Of a stretch of DNA of 64,000 nucleotides, positions 1 through 12,900 are shown in pieces; the first letter of the stretch is position 1; every line of letters begins with the position of its first letter. Made by a program: the position numbers and the translations under genes. Below the pieces are notes generated by a model that worked only from the letters and a program-made list of their open reading frames with translations, had not been told where the DNA came from and searched no databases. Origin of the DNA: Larus michahellis (Eukaryota > Chordata > Aves > Charadriiformes > Laridae); contig NC_133896.1 in assembly GCF_964199755.1 (NCBI RefSeq), positions 102,082,301 to 102,146,300 on the forward strand. The letters are read 5' to 3'.

Positions 1-3000
1 AACAGCCTCATGCTAATTTCTTCCTTTTTTTTTTTTTTTTTTTTTTAATTAACGTTTGTCAAACTTGGAGAGAAGCCCAGGCTGCAAAATTTGGACACAG
101 AATTCAAAGAGCTCAGAAGCTGGAAATGTTCACATACAGGCTCTTCATTTATGCCTAGTCTTTTTTATAGGTCGTACAGAGATGACTTAATTGGTCTTAC
201 AGTAACTTATAATTAACAATACAGTGATTTTTATTTTTTTTTATTTCATAGTGCACAGCGGAGCTATACTCGAAAAAAATAGTGCCAATGTTTAAAAGTA
301 GGCAGGCGTCTGTTTTCCTTTTCAAGAAGAAATTTTCCCTGAAGTTCCTCTCTTTTGGGTAGGGGAAAAGGGGAAGGCTCTTAATGCTGTCAGCAGAAAA
401 GAGCGAGAATATTTTGACCAGATCTGGGAGTTGTTTTAACAGTTAGTGGTTTCTGAAATTCATGTGAACTTCCTGCACAGCACTCACTGGTGCAAGTTCA
501 AGTGATTAAGAATGATTAACCTGTGTCATTAATGAAATACTGAATTCTTGGCATAGGATTGAAAGCCGCTATTAAACTCTTGCAATTTCAGTATTAAGCC
601 ACTATCTCCACAGAAGGTTCTCTATGTGAGAATGGGATTAAGAGGTAAAAATCCAGCCCTTACTTTGCACTTTCTACCAGCACAGCACATAATATTCAGC
701 AAATCATCCTGTCTGCTGACATTAGAGGAGAATGGGTATTGGAATATTATATTTTTTAAAGACAGTCATGCATGTAACATCACTCAAACATCCTAAATGG
801 CCTGTAAACAGCACCTCTAATAGGGTACCAAGCACTAAGGCTATTTCCAGTTCCTAGCAGGGCACTTTCATCCATTAGATCCTAGCCTAGAGATAGGATA
901 GCCCAGGGAAATAAGACAATGAGTCACATTATGAGGTTCAGAGGGATTTCAGAGCCGCAGAAACCCTAAGAAGTAAGACGTTGCTAGTGTTCCTTTTCTG
1001 GAGCTTTGAGGAATACAGGCAGGAGAATGAGCTGGCTGCAGAGGAGCCTTCCTCAGCCACACGTTTCCAAGAGCCAAGTCTCAGCTCTCCCTGAGGCCAC
1101 AGATGAGACTGAACTATTGCAGTGCTCCCAGCAAGGACAAAACCCACGGCTTCTCTGACCAGATTCAGCAAATGAAACTCCTTGTTTGTCCTTCTGCGCT
1201 ACTTCTAGCTCCATCTACAGTGAGCTTCTATTTTCCTTCTAGATGACATGTAACAGTGGCACCGTGCCTCCATGCTGACGTATTTCAGAGGACGGAAAAT
1301 GTTAACAGACCTTGGAAGAGGAGCACTGTATATGAAAGTGAGCTCTTACGAAAGTCCTTCTGCCCCAAATACTCTTCAGAAGACGACTGTTGTATAGCAC
1401 AGCACAGCCTCACGTGCATCCTACTAACTTAGGGACACCTTCATTTTTTTGGTCTTCAGTTCTGACATTGCATTTGCTAATAAGCAACGTATGAAATCAT
1501 GTGAATCAAGTGATTTAATTCTAACGTGGCTTCTGCTTCCTGCATTGATCCAGCAGTGGAATAATTACACAGATAATTGCTTTTTTAGAACAGCCTTTCA
1601 GGCTGCTTGTGACAGACCTCATTGCTCTCCTCATGCTTTTAAGGCGGGCGGTGTGGCTGCTTGCTGGATCAGTGAGACTGCTTTCAGAGCAGGGTCAAGT
1701 AATTTTCCTGTCAAAGTGGGCAAATGGCTTGCTTTGCCAGATGACAATTAAGGGCCACGTATCACTCTTGAGACAACAAAAGTGTCCTGCTTAGATTAAT
1801 GCAGTTTCAGACAGTACCGTGAAAAATAATGTAGATCCATTACATATAATTAGCACGCTATTTAAGAATTACTTTGGCATGAAGGAGGCTAGCTTGTCTT
1901 CTGGAGATTTTTCTACCACATTGGAGGGTTTTTGGCCATGCTTGTCTCAACAGATTCACTTCTAATGGAATAAGAGGCTCTATTCATAAGGGAAGGTTTT
2001 TGATTAATTGCGTTTGTTATATTAGCATGAAGGAGGAGTTTTGTGGGGAAAGTATTTATATAAACAGCATTTATACAGCACAACATTTGCAATCCAAAAG
2101 CGTCAGTGAGCTGCTTTGCAGGCAATGCAGAAGGGGATTGCTTTATCTTAAGTTGAAGTAAACCCACTGTTAAAGTAAATATGCAGTAGCAACACCAGCT
2201 AACAAAGGGAACATGAATAACTTTTCTAATTTAAGATGAATGTGGGAGGATATAGGTAGGCAGCAAAAGAAGTTGGAAACTGATTTCCAGTGTGATTCGT
2301 AGAGATTTTCAGCAGCTGCTTGCACAGGTAAATTATAATAGTTGACATTTACATATAGCTTTTCACTTATTAAAATCTGATAGGTCTAGGGCTTTTTCTT
2401 TTTGGCAAATGAAATACTGAAGCGCAACAAAATTAAGAAACTGGCTTACGGTACTGACTGTGTCAAGTATCTTGTCTTTCAGACACAGAACTGATCCCCT
2501 GATTCCGCAAAATACTGCTCACCTTTAAGTGAGAGAAATTAATTGTAAGATGAATGGATTTGCCTCCAGAAGTTAGAGGAGGATTTTAATATCGCTGGAA
2601 TTGTAGCAATATTGTCTGTGGCTTATGAACAATGGTAACCAAAAGGATGTACTAGTACTTTAATAAGGTTATTTCTTTGTTCCCCACTCCTTCATTACCA
2701 ATAACATCTAGAATTACTCCCTACCTACGCATTTACCAAGACCGAGGGAGCTCCCTGTTGCCGTTACATTTCCAACCCCTTCCTCCTACATTTCTCTTCT
2801 CATTCGTATTACACAACTAGATTTGGCAGTATTTTTCCATAACAGAGATCAAAATTAGGTGTTCTAACATAAGAACAGAAAACAAGAATAATCCAAATGA
2901 TGTCCACGGAGCTCTACTACATACTATAAATGAAAGCGGCATTTGACCCCATGGATAATATAAAGTGACTCTGGAACGGTGACAACACATGGAAAAACAT

Positions 3001-3529
3001 TAGAAAGCCAACAGTAATTTTCAAACAGTACTTTCCACATTCTTTGGTCTTATATAGATTTTGTTATCATTGCTTTTGTTAGAGGCAATGTAAAAATAAT
3101 TGCAAAAAAATATCCATACCGGTCTATCTAGGGGACCACCCCCCGACCCAGGAAAAAAAAAAGTGAGGAATAAGGTGGTTGTCCATTCACAAATTTGTGT
3201 AGGGCTGCCCTAGGAGCATTCCAATATTATTGAAAGGTTAGTTTATTACTTAATTCATAAACTTCAATTCAAAGCAACAATTTACTTTTGCTTGCAGCTG
3301 ATAGCAATTTTGACCCAGCCTTTTAGAAAGGGTAATGCTGTATTATTTCAATATTGTCAGTTAAATACTTTATACTAAATGTATGTAAATGGCAGTGATA
3401 GACATTCTAAATTCCTTTAAAGTCCTTTGCAAGCAATTTTCTTTCAGCACTGTAGCATATCAAGATTACAGGCTGTCAGTATCCTTCTATAGACCTTCAC
3501 ACTAAATAACACTCTACAATGAAGTAGAG
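1..3529. other. Gene-free flank downstream of IFT57
   Basis: No exon, RNA gene or clear mobile element is visible here. The stretch is AT-rich, begins with a T homopolymer at about 24-46, and contains only short chance open frames with no recognisable family. In the human neighbourhood this side would lead towards CD47; nothing of CD47 is seen in the window. Confidence 0.6.
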
Positions 3530-3548
3530 ACATGTTCATTAATAAGAA

Positions 3549-3554
3549 TTTATT
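3549..3554 (-). terminator. IFT57: Poly(A) signal of IFT57
   Basis: AATAAA on the minus strand, about 240 bases after the TAA stop, is the first canonical signal downstream of the IFT57 coding end. It predicts a short 3' UTR ending near 3,530. This is inferred from the motif and its position only. Confidence 0.6.
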
Positions 3555-3790
3555 AGTATATTTGGAAGGAATCTGCAGTAAATCTTTACAGCACAAAACT
3601 AAACATGGCTCCATGTTGAGTTCAAAGTGTGCACGTTACTTCTTAAAAGTGCATGACAAGCATCTTGTTAAAAACAAACGAGAAAAAAAGAACGTTCCCC
3701 CTTCCTCAACAAAAAGGAACCTCTAAACTCACAAAAAAGCAAATGGTAGAAAACTGTATTTTGGGCAAACCAAGTCAGCTCCAAACAATT

Positions 3791-3969
3791 TTAATAAGCA
3801 CCTATTGTGGCTTCTGAAATCATTGTTGCATGCATATCTGTAGTCATATTGGATTTCTCTTTCAGCTTTGACTGGAGTAATGTGTGTTCCATTACACCAA
3901 TTTGTATGTCCATCTGAATGGTTTCTTGCTTCAGTTTTGTTAAGGCCTGTTTAATCTTCACTAGAGGAG
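3791..3969 (-). CDS. IFT57: IFT57 coding exon 11 (last)
   Basis: Acceptor TTGAACAG precedes it. It encodes residues about 365-423, starting [17 protein letters not shown] and including [15 protein letters not shown], the most conserved C-terminal coiled-coil block. The reading frame ends at TAA (3791-3793). Confidence 0.95.
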
Positions 3970-6900
3970 CTGTTCAAAAAAAAGATAAACAGTGCAACTC
4001 TGTGTCAGCTATTTAACACAAAAGCATTATTTTCTATAATTCACTCCTTAAACAAAAGGGCGTTCTACTCTAAAGACATGACTGTACTGATACATCATTT
4101 TTAATATGCAAGACACTTTAAAGATAGAAACAGGCAATGACAATTTTGCTGTCTTCTTGACATCTAAGATCTGCATAAAGACATGCATCAACATTGAGAC
4201 AGATTTTTCAATGATGTGTTTTGCTCAGCTGAAGGCCTCATCCCAATACCTAACTTGGAGTTTGGTAGGGAACTGAAGACACTTTCAAGCAGGAGGTCAT
4301 CTTACCTGTGAAAAGCTAATAAAATGTTTTGTGCTCCATACTTTGTTTCTAATCCCTCAGCTCCCACTAATATCACCCTAGGGATGCTGCTGCTGCATCA
4401 TACTGATCCTTATAATTCTGGGCTCTAGATTTTACCTTGACCCTTGGCCACGCCATAATACAGAAAAAGCGTTGCGAGGCAGGTGAGTAGCTCCTTCAGA
4501 GTGAAGCAAGGGTGCACAACATTTCCTTAAACAGTAACACTTACAACTACTTGAATAAATTAGTGGTAATGGTTACAGTTAAATATGGATACAGTTTGCA
4601 TATTTAGCCCTACTGTAACGTGCATCCATTTATTTCTGCATTCATACTCCTTATACATTTGCAACAGAATGCATTTATCAGCAAAAATCTCAACCAACCA
4701 GATCCTGAGTCTGAGATAAACTAATTAAAACAGGTATGTAGCTTTAAATACTAAGAAAAAGTACAAACATCAAAACACCAAAACAAATTTTCTCACTGAC
4801 TCCAGCCAGCCTTAGTCGGGGAATCTAACAGCTACTGCCAGCAACTATTTCAGAGTAAAAGGGCTTGAACCTGTAACGTGTGATATTTTTCCAATGAGTT
4901 GATAAATATTCAAAGCAGAGACAGCGCCCCCCCGCCCTCGTTTTTTTTTCTTTTTAATTTTACAAATACTTACCAAAGGGGGAAATCCTGGAATCTCTAC
5001 CTTCTGCAGACTTATGTAACCTTTTCAAAGAGGTTTAGACTACTGAGTTTCTTAGACACTTCTTAAAATTTTAATATTGATATTTTGGATTAGTCACTCA
5101 TTCTGGTCTTATTTTATTTTTCTTTAATAAAGGACAAATTATGCACCTGTCACTAAGGAAATGGGCGTGTGATTTGAGGCAAAAACATACTTACCACCAT
5201 CAGTCATGCTGCTTCCTTTCTCTTCAGTTTCCTGCTTTACTCTCTCTAATACTTCTGTAATCTTAAAATAGACATTTCTTTCTTAACTAAACCAGATGAA
5301 TGTCAAGTTAAAAAAAGAAAACAAAAAATTATCTGCTGAATAACTGTATTACTTAAAAAAATGAACTAATTTGTCTTAGTTGTTGTATATGGAGAAACAA
5401 TTTTTTTCAAACATTAAGAAAATTTAACTGAATTAATGTTGTAAAAATTACAGCAAAAAGAGTAAGAAGTTGGCCAAACAGCATGGTGTTACGGAGAATC
5501 TGCGCATCCCAAAGCAATAGAAAGAACAGTGTGAGAGTTGCAGTATGATGCTGGATGGCAGACAGGAACCAATGTCCCTGCAGACCAAGATTTACCAAAT
5601 GACCATGCCAGCTGCCCTTCTGGAAGTGTCAGGACTTCAGCAGATGACAGTGGAAACCTGAGAAACAGCACTGCAGCAAAAGACGGTGCAACAGTTAAGT
5701 CTGCTGGCAGTGGCAGGGGTATGGGTATGTAAAATGCACGTATGAAGAATAAAAGTGCATTTCAGCACTGACTATCGACAAAATTTGCCTTTGTACACAA
5801 TGAAGAAAAAGCAAAGACATGATTCTAAGGTACAGTCTAGGTAATAATTTAGTATTTTTGTCTATAATATAAAAATGGCCTTCATTCAGGATTCAATAAG
5901 ACTTTTCAGTAAGAAAAAAGAAGCACTGCTGCATTGTTATTGCATGCCTGCAGTGGTACTGGTGTTGCCGAGTGGGCTGAGTTTTGATTCCATGTCTGTA
6001 AGATCAGTAGTAACATCCAATGTGTCATTTATCTCAGATATGCACCACTGCATCTACGTAGTTTGAAGGCTGCCTACTAGTAACATGTTCATCCTTACTA
6101 ATCAGACAATAATTTCCAAAGCACAAACACATTACAAATCTGAAGTCATCATAAAGTACTCTCTTTTTTAAACTTAATTCCTTGAGAGCGAAACAGAATA
6201 AAGCTCTAATTCTGCAGAATCCATACACAGAAATCTTTGCGAGAGAACTCTCGTTAAACTGCTGTGTTTATTACCTACTGCGTTGGACTAGATGATTGTG
6301 CTGGTCCCTTCCAACTGAACTATTCTATTCTATTCTGAAAAGTCTCAATTTTACAATTTCCAGCACGTTGTTATGGTGTGATCTATTTTATGTGACTATT
6401 CCGGACACTTTATCATCTAATAAATAAAGTGGGTTTTTCAAAGCCAAACAACAGAGAAGTTTAAAAAATTCTGAATTGGACAAAAGGTTGAAAAATTCTA
6501 AATGAAATGCCACGAAACACATTGAGGCAGTTAGGAGTCAGGGGATTTTTTCTTTAAATTTGTCAGAGCACTGTTTTTTTAATTTTTTTTTAAACCACAA
6601 GCCCACAGAAAAAGTTTTAGGTATTAACACAATTTGCCTGGTATGGAAAGTTGCTATTTAGTCAAATATTGGTTTTAAGTGCTTGGAAGATAAAAATTTC
6701 AAATTTTAATTTTAACTAAAAATAAGAGTTAAGCTTTTCTTCTTCCAAAGAACTTATGGATATAATTTGATTAGTCCTTGATAATTCCAGGACACAGGTT
6801 ATAAAATGCAGAACATTTACCCTCTTTTACAAACTGAGGAAATTAAGATCTCACAATAGTTTGCCCAAATTCACAAGTTAAAAATCAGTGGCAGCCTGGG

Positions 6901-9900
6901 TCTAAAATTTAGGGACTGGACTAGATCGCCTCCACTAAACAAACAGATTAATATTTAATATAAGAACAAATCAGAAAGAACTAGGTTCATAAAACCACAA
7001 ACATTAACGAATATTGTTTTTAAATAAGCAGAAAAAAAAATATGCGAAGATGTGTTTTACCTCAGAAAGCACTCTAATCCGTTCAGTTACTCCTCCACTC
7101 CCCTCCTGATACTTCTCTTTAGCCTGGAAAGAAACATATTTATTGCTGTAATGACAAAGCTAAGGAGATGTATGCAGATAGCTCAGAGAGAACACCAAAA
7201 CTTGCTCTCACACATCCCAGTTCCAGAATTCTCCCACAAAGTCACAGGTTTACAGTGCTACATGTATGAGGACAAGCCTGAAACATCAGTCCCTGTAAAG
7301 AATATAATTCAAAAATTTAAAGCAGTTTTAAAAATTGTAATAGCCCTCATACACACACAATAAGAAGTATGTTTTCTAATCATTTACATGAGGAAAAAAA
7401 ACACAGAAAATTTGCCAGAATGCAGACAGAACTGAGTCCTGAAACCCAGAATATTTCTTCGTCAATAGTAAATTACTATCTTGAAGTTTCTTAAAGTTTG
7501 ATAGTAAGGTAAACAGAAAGCAAAGATCTTAAATCCTGTTAGTCTTATTTTAATGTCACGCCCACAAATCGGAAGGCTAGCCAAATGGCACCTTATACAG
7601 GCCTCCTAACTAGGGGATCAAAAAGCTTCTCAAACAGCACTTTATTGGCATAAAAACTAAATGAAGTAAAGAAGTAATCAGAGTGCTTTGTGCATGTTAG
7701 CACGAGTAATCAATATAAGAGATGAGTGGTAGACTGAGACTGTTTCTTTTCCACTCATCACAGATGCATGAACTTCACAGGGGAAGCAGAACTAGCAATT
7801 TACTAGCTGCTAAAGATTGGCAACAGATTTTCGTAATAGTCAGGCAAAAAACATTTACTTTCCCCTGTAGAATAGTTGAATAAAAATAGCTAGCTTAGCT
7901 TAAAAACTATGTAATTTGACAGCCATTCAACATTTCCTCAGCTTTATATCCAACAGCAGAATTCCCAGATAACTCCTCCGAGTCTTCTTTGCTTTTACCC
8001 TCACTTAATAGCAAGTTAATATTAGAGAAGGCAACAACAAAAGATCAGTGCATTACCTCACTCAGCAAGGCTTGTGCTGAACGGTACTCTTGAACCAAGT
8101 GCTCCAACTGATTGTTGATGTACTTTTCCCTGCTGTTGATCTTTTCCAATGTTCTACTGATTTCGTTATGGAGTTTGTCAAGGTAACCCTAGAAAATCAT
8201 ATTCTGTGGGTTGACGGTATACAGAGAGTATGTAAAGAGTATTAAAACGGTGCTGTAATTAAGAAAGGATACGGAAGCCTACAAGCGAGAGAGAAAAATA
8301 GTACAGAAATGCTGTGTTTGGCCAACAAAAAATTATTCCTAATGTGTTCTGGTTTGCCCACCTCCCAAACATGTATTTTAAGCTTTACTGCTTCCATCAC
8401 TCTCCCCCTATAAATTAATTACAAATATCAATGTCAGTAAGTTACTCTAGCAGCTGTATTTGACAGTATTTTGGTTTTCAGATTGTATTATTGTATTATT
8501 CTATTTTGCCCTCTGTAGTCAGGATGTACTTATGGTAATGCATACGTTAATGAACCCTAATATCCCTGTTAATCCTCACATATACAACTCTTTCCCACAA
8601 GATATTTTGCCAGTCCCGCTGTCCCTAATCATCATTATCGTTTGTTTCTCTTTTTAGTTTTACAGCATTAGCACAAATAAAATGAAGGGGGAAAAAAAAT
8701 GAACTTAGTTCTTAACGTATATCAAATAAAAGAGAAAATAAAACCACTGACAGATCAGTGAAATATTCTGCACATACAAGACATACCCTAGTTTCTTTCA
8801 AAGAAGATTCAATTCCATCCTTATGCTGATGCATTTGATCTACATGAATCCTCCAATCCTAAAAAAAATGCCACAAAGTAAAACACAGGTAAGTACAACT
8901 TTTCTCTTTCTCTGTTTACTTGCTGGTATGCAAGGCAGGGTCAGTTCTCTTTTATACTGTTACCACGTATCAGTCTGCCACTGCCATGTTCATATCCAAA
9001 GGCACTTGCTTAATGTGACACAATTCATAAATATCCTAAACGTGACACTCACATCCATAAACAAACACTGATATCCCCACAGTAGCTATGCTTTTTAGAG
9101 TCTGTTTGATCTTCATGGAACTATTTCTGCTAGAAAAAACTCTGGATACCAATACTGAAAATATTGATTATAGCTGTGCTAGTTCAGTTTATTCTTGGAC
9201 AAAATGAGTGCTTCAAATGCCCAGCACCTACCAGTTCCAGACTATCAGACCTTCCCTTTCTACTTAGTCCTTACTATTATCAGGAGAAGAACAGAAAAAA
9301 ATGAAAAAGGCAGAAATGCCTAAACTTGTTTTTGATAGTGGGACAAATTTACAAGGGGGAAAATTACTTGCAGCTTCTAGGTCATAGGAAACATACATGG
9401 ACTCAGGGATGGGGGAGGAGAAAAGGTGCTGGTTTAACTTGATAGGTAGGCATCTTTTACTTAGAAATCAATTCCAGTTCCCAAGCTTTATCACAAATTT
9501 TTCCTTATCAGTGCAAACTTTTTACATCTCCCAGACCCAAAGCACAGCTGCAGACAGACTGAGAGTTCGAAATGAAGCAGAGTAGCAGCACTGCATAAGT
9601 ACTGCTATTTCAGTATTGTGTTTCTGAACACGCTAAAAAATTTTTTTAAGATTTTTAAGCTTTTGGCACTGTACTGGTCTAGGTGTTAAAAAAAAAGAGT
9701 GATGTTAATAAATCTTTATCACTTGAAATCAAACCTTAGGAGACTTTCTTGTAAAATACGTACTGTAAGGATACGTGGAAGGTAACCGTGTTTGCTTCAG
9801 TAAGATTATCTGATCAAGGATCTTTTCAATATGGATGCTAAGCAAAACACAGAGACACAAACTGATCGACAAACAGTAGTGGAGGCATTAACAACAAACA

Positions 9901-12900
9901 AACCTGGCTAGTTACACTAATGGATCAGGGCACGCGGACTGCGAGACTGTTCACACATTAGAATTATCTGATGGAGGACCTTGTCAAAATGGGATGATAA
10001 GGAAAAGGGGGAGGGGCAAACCCAAAATCTATGGAGACACAGACCTGTCTAAACACTAAGGAAGCATTTGGACAAACACTTCTTTAGCGACAAACACTAA
10101 AGAAGACAAGAACAAGAAACAAAGCTCTGCTTCTGAACCTGCAGATAAAAAGCAGCAGCTGCACCCACCAGTCTGGGATGTGGACCCGCAGGTCCACAGG
10201 CACAGGGGGCTGGGCTGCAGCACCTGAGCAAAAGGAATTCCCAATCCCGGATCTCCTGGAGGATACAGCCACTTATAATGTCTCATAACAGGTACAAAAG
10301 AAATCCTGGCTTAAAATAGCTGCACACTTAAACACTTGCCATCCTTCAATCACAGGCCGTGCCACTGATTTGAAGCGAGGCTATCCCCCTGCATAGGACA
10401 CGCACATAACTACCACGGGACCGGTGCTTCTGTCTCACTATCTCGGAAGGGCACAGACAAGCATCTGCAGCAGCTGCTCAGCCCATGATGTTCACCCGCT
10501 GTCTACAGTTGTGCTGCTGCCCACTGTTCTCTTCCAGAATGAAACAAAGGCTAGTAGAGAAAACGTGCTTATGTTGTATGTTGGGTTTTAAGTTTACAGC
10601 AGACTCAAGGTCTTCTGTTGGTCTGGTGACAATTGCTCCCAATTTGTCAAACTTTAGAGTTTAAATAAAAACAATCCCACCCCTTCCTGCCCAGGAAGAA
10701 CAAATCAGTTCTAGTTTCTAATGCCATTGATTAAACCATTAACCCTCTCCTGGTACTATGTACAGATGTACTGTGTAGGAAACAGAACATGATGCTTTTG
10801 TTGTAGAATGGAAAAAACACCAAACACTTCTCTCCAGTTATTCCTGAAAGAAAAAGAAGAATCCTCTCTTCATGTTCATTTTGACATGTTCCTTAAAGCC
10901 AAGAGATGGTGCATTAAACTGGAAGGTAGTAAACCTCCATTCTTACAGTGGCTTTCATTTTCCACATATGTCTTTATTCAGTTTTAATTTCTTAGTGTGA
11001 GAATCAAGCATGATGTTCTGTGTAACAGATGGGTTCGCCAAGGATCACAGAAAGGTGGCTCAAACCAGGCAATTCTTCACGTAGAAGAATGCAGTATAGC
11101 GTAAGACAGGCAAGCAATTTAACAGATAGTTGAGAGCTTATGCTATTTTTGGCAAGATAATTATCTTTCATTGAATTCTGTATCACTGCTACAGATTGCT
11201 CCAACACCCCAACTAGCTGGGTCACAGCAAATGAACAGTTTCAATACTGCACTGATCTCTGTGTGCTATACAAGCTCCTAGCGAGAATGTTTACTGCAAT
11301 GCCAGGAATAGGTCCTAGGTTTGGACTTTGACTTGCCAAAGATAGACGTCTGCTTCTAAGCTGCTCATTCTAGACTCCTTGGAATAGACTATGGTGAGAA
11401 ATACTCATGTCTAAGAAATGATGAATTTCATCTTGAGGTAGCTATCTGGATAGGTAAGTAAAATCAGTCAAAAAGTACTCACTTCATTTTGCTAAACATA
11501 AGGAGAGACCATGATGACTAGATCAGAAGTACAGACATACTTTATTGCCATTTAAAGTTCAGCAAGATGAATGCCATGCAAACAACCTTTCATGTGGTTG
11601 ACAAATGGAACAGTTGGAAGGTAAGCTCCTCAGCTCTCTTCCAGGAAGATGTTTTACTAGCTGCTAAACTGAGGGTATAATTTTTCAGAACTATGAATAC
11701 ATTGGAAATGTTTAACGATTTAAGATGTTTTTACTGAATAAACATATGGAAATAGGGTGCCTTGTAAGTAGCAGAAAAAATTATTCGTATATAATATTGG
11801 AAAAAAACCTACTGAAAATTATTGCTTCTAGGGTCAAAGTAAGTGACAAAGATTCAGACAAGATAGCATTGGAGAGCCCACTATTCACAAATCTTGGCAT
11901 GACAAAAGAAAAAAAAAAGTTGTAAATAGAAAGTAAACAACACTGAAATCACACTTTAATCACCATGTGTACACATGCAAAGCCATTCTGGCATACCTTA
12001 TTGTCAGTCCTGACTGTAACTTTCAGCTGTGGAAGCACACGTTCCACTTCCAGATTCCATTCTGCTGCATCTATCGTGGACTGTAAAATCTCGTCGTGTT
12101 TTGCAGAGTCATTCATGTCCTGTGTAAAAATCACAAAGTTTGTATACAAAATATCATCATTATGCACAGTGAGAACTGTTAGAAATCATGTTATAATGGC
12201 TTACAATGTTCATAGGCAAGAAAAAAATTACATCCAGAACGATCTAGACTATAGACATAACAGACTTCTTTAATGGCTTTCTTTGAATTCATAAAGACTA
12301 GGAATTGAAATAAATACATCTTATCATCATACTTAGAATTGAAAAGAACAAAATGTGTATAATAAGAAATTATAATACATTCCAGAAATAGCAAGGGGGG
12401 GGAATTAAAATATACTCAAGAAACTAATACTACATTTCCCTAAAAGTCTCTGCAAACTTTCTTGCAAATGTTTCTAGCAACCTTGCAGTGATAACAGTTT
12501 AGAAACTGGATGCACATTTTTCTTTTAAAATAAGCTAATTCATTTTGGTTGGAATGTTTTTTCAAGTTTAGACTATAAAAGGACTTCCACACTTAAATCC
12601 AACAGAAATAAATGGCTGCTACAAACATAAAAATCTCTCAAGAGAGGACTGATGGGTAACAACTTACTGATCTGTACGTCTGTGCCTTTAGAACATTCAG
12701 GTCAATAAAATTCTCTTCATTGTCCGACTCTTCTTCCTTAAGGAAAGTTACAAAGTAAGACTTCAGTAAGTATTGCACAATCTTTCTCCATAATTTTATT
12801 TTGCAGGAGCACAGGACAAGAAGTATTAAATTCCAAATTTCGGACATGGAGGGTTTATGATAATGGAGCTTGCATTTACTTAAAATCTTGGGAGGAGACA

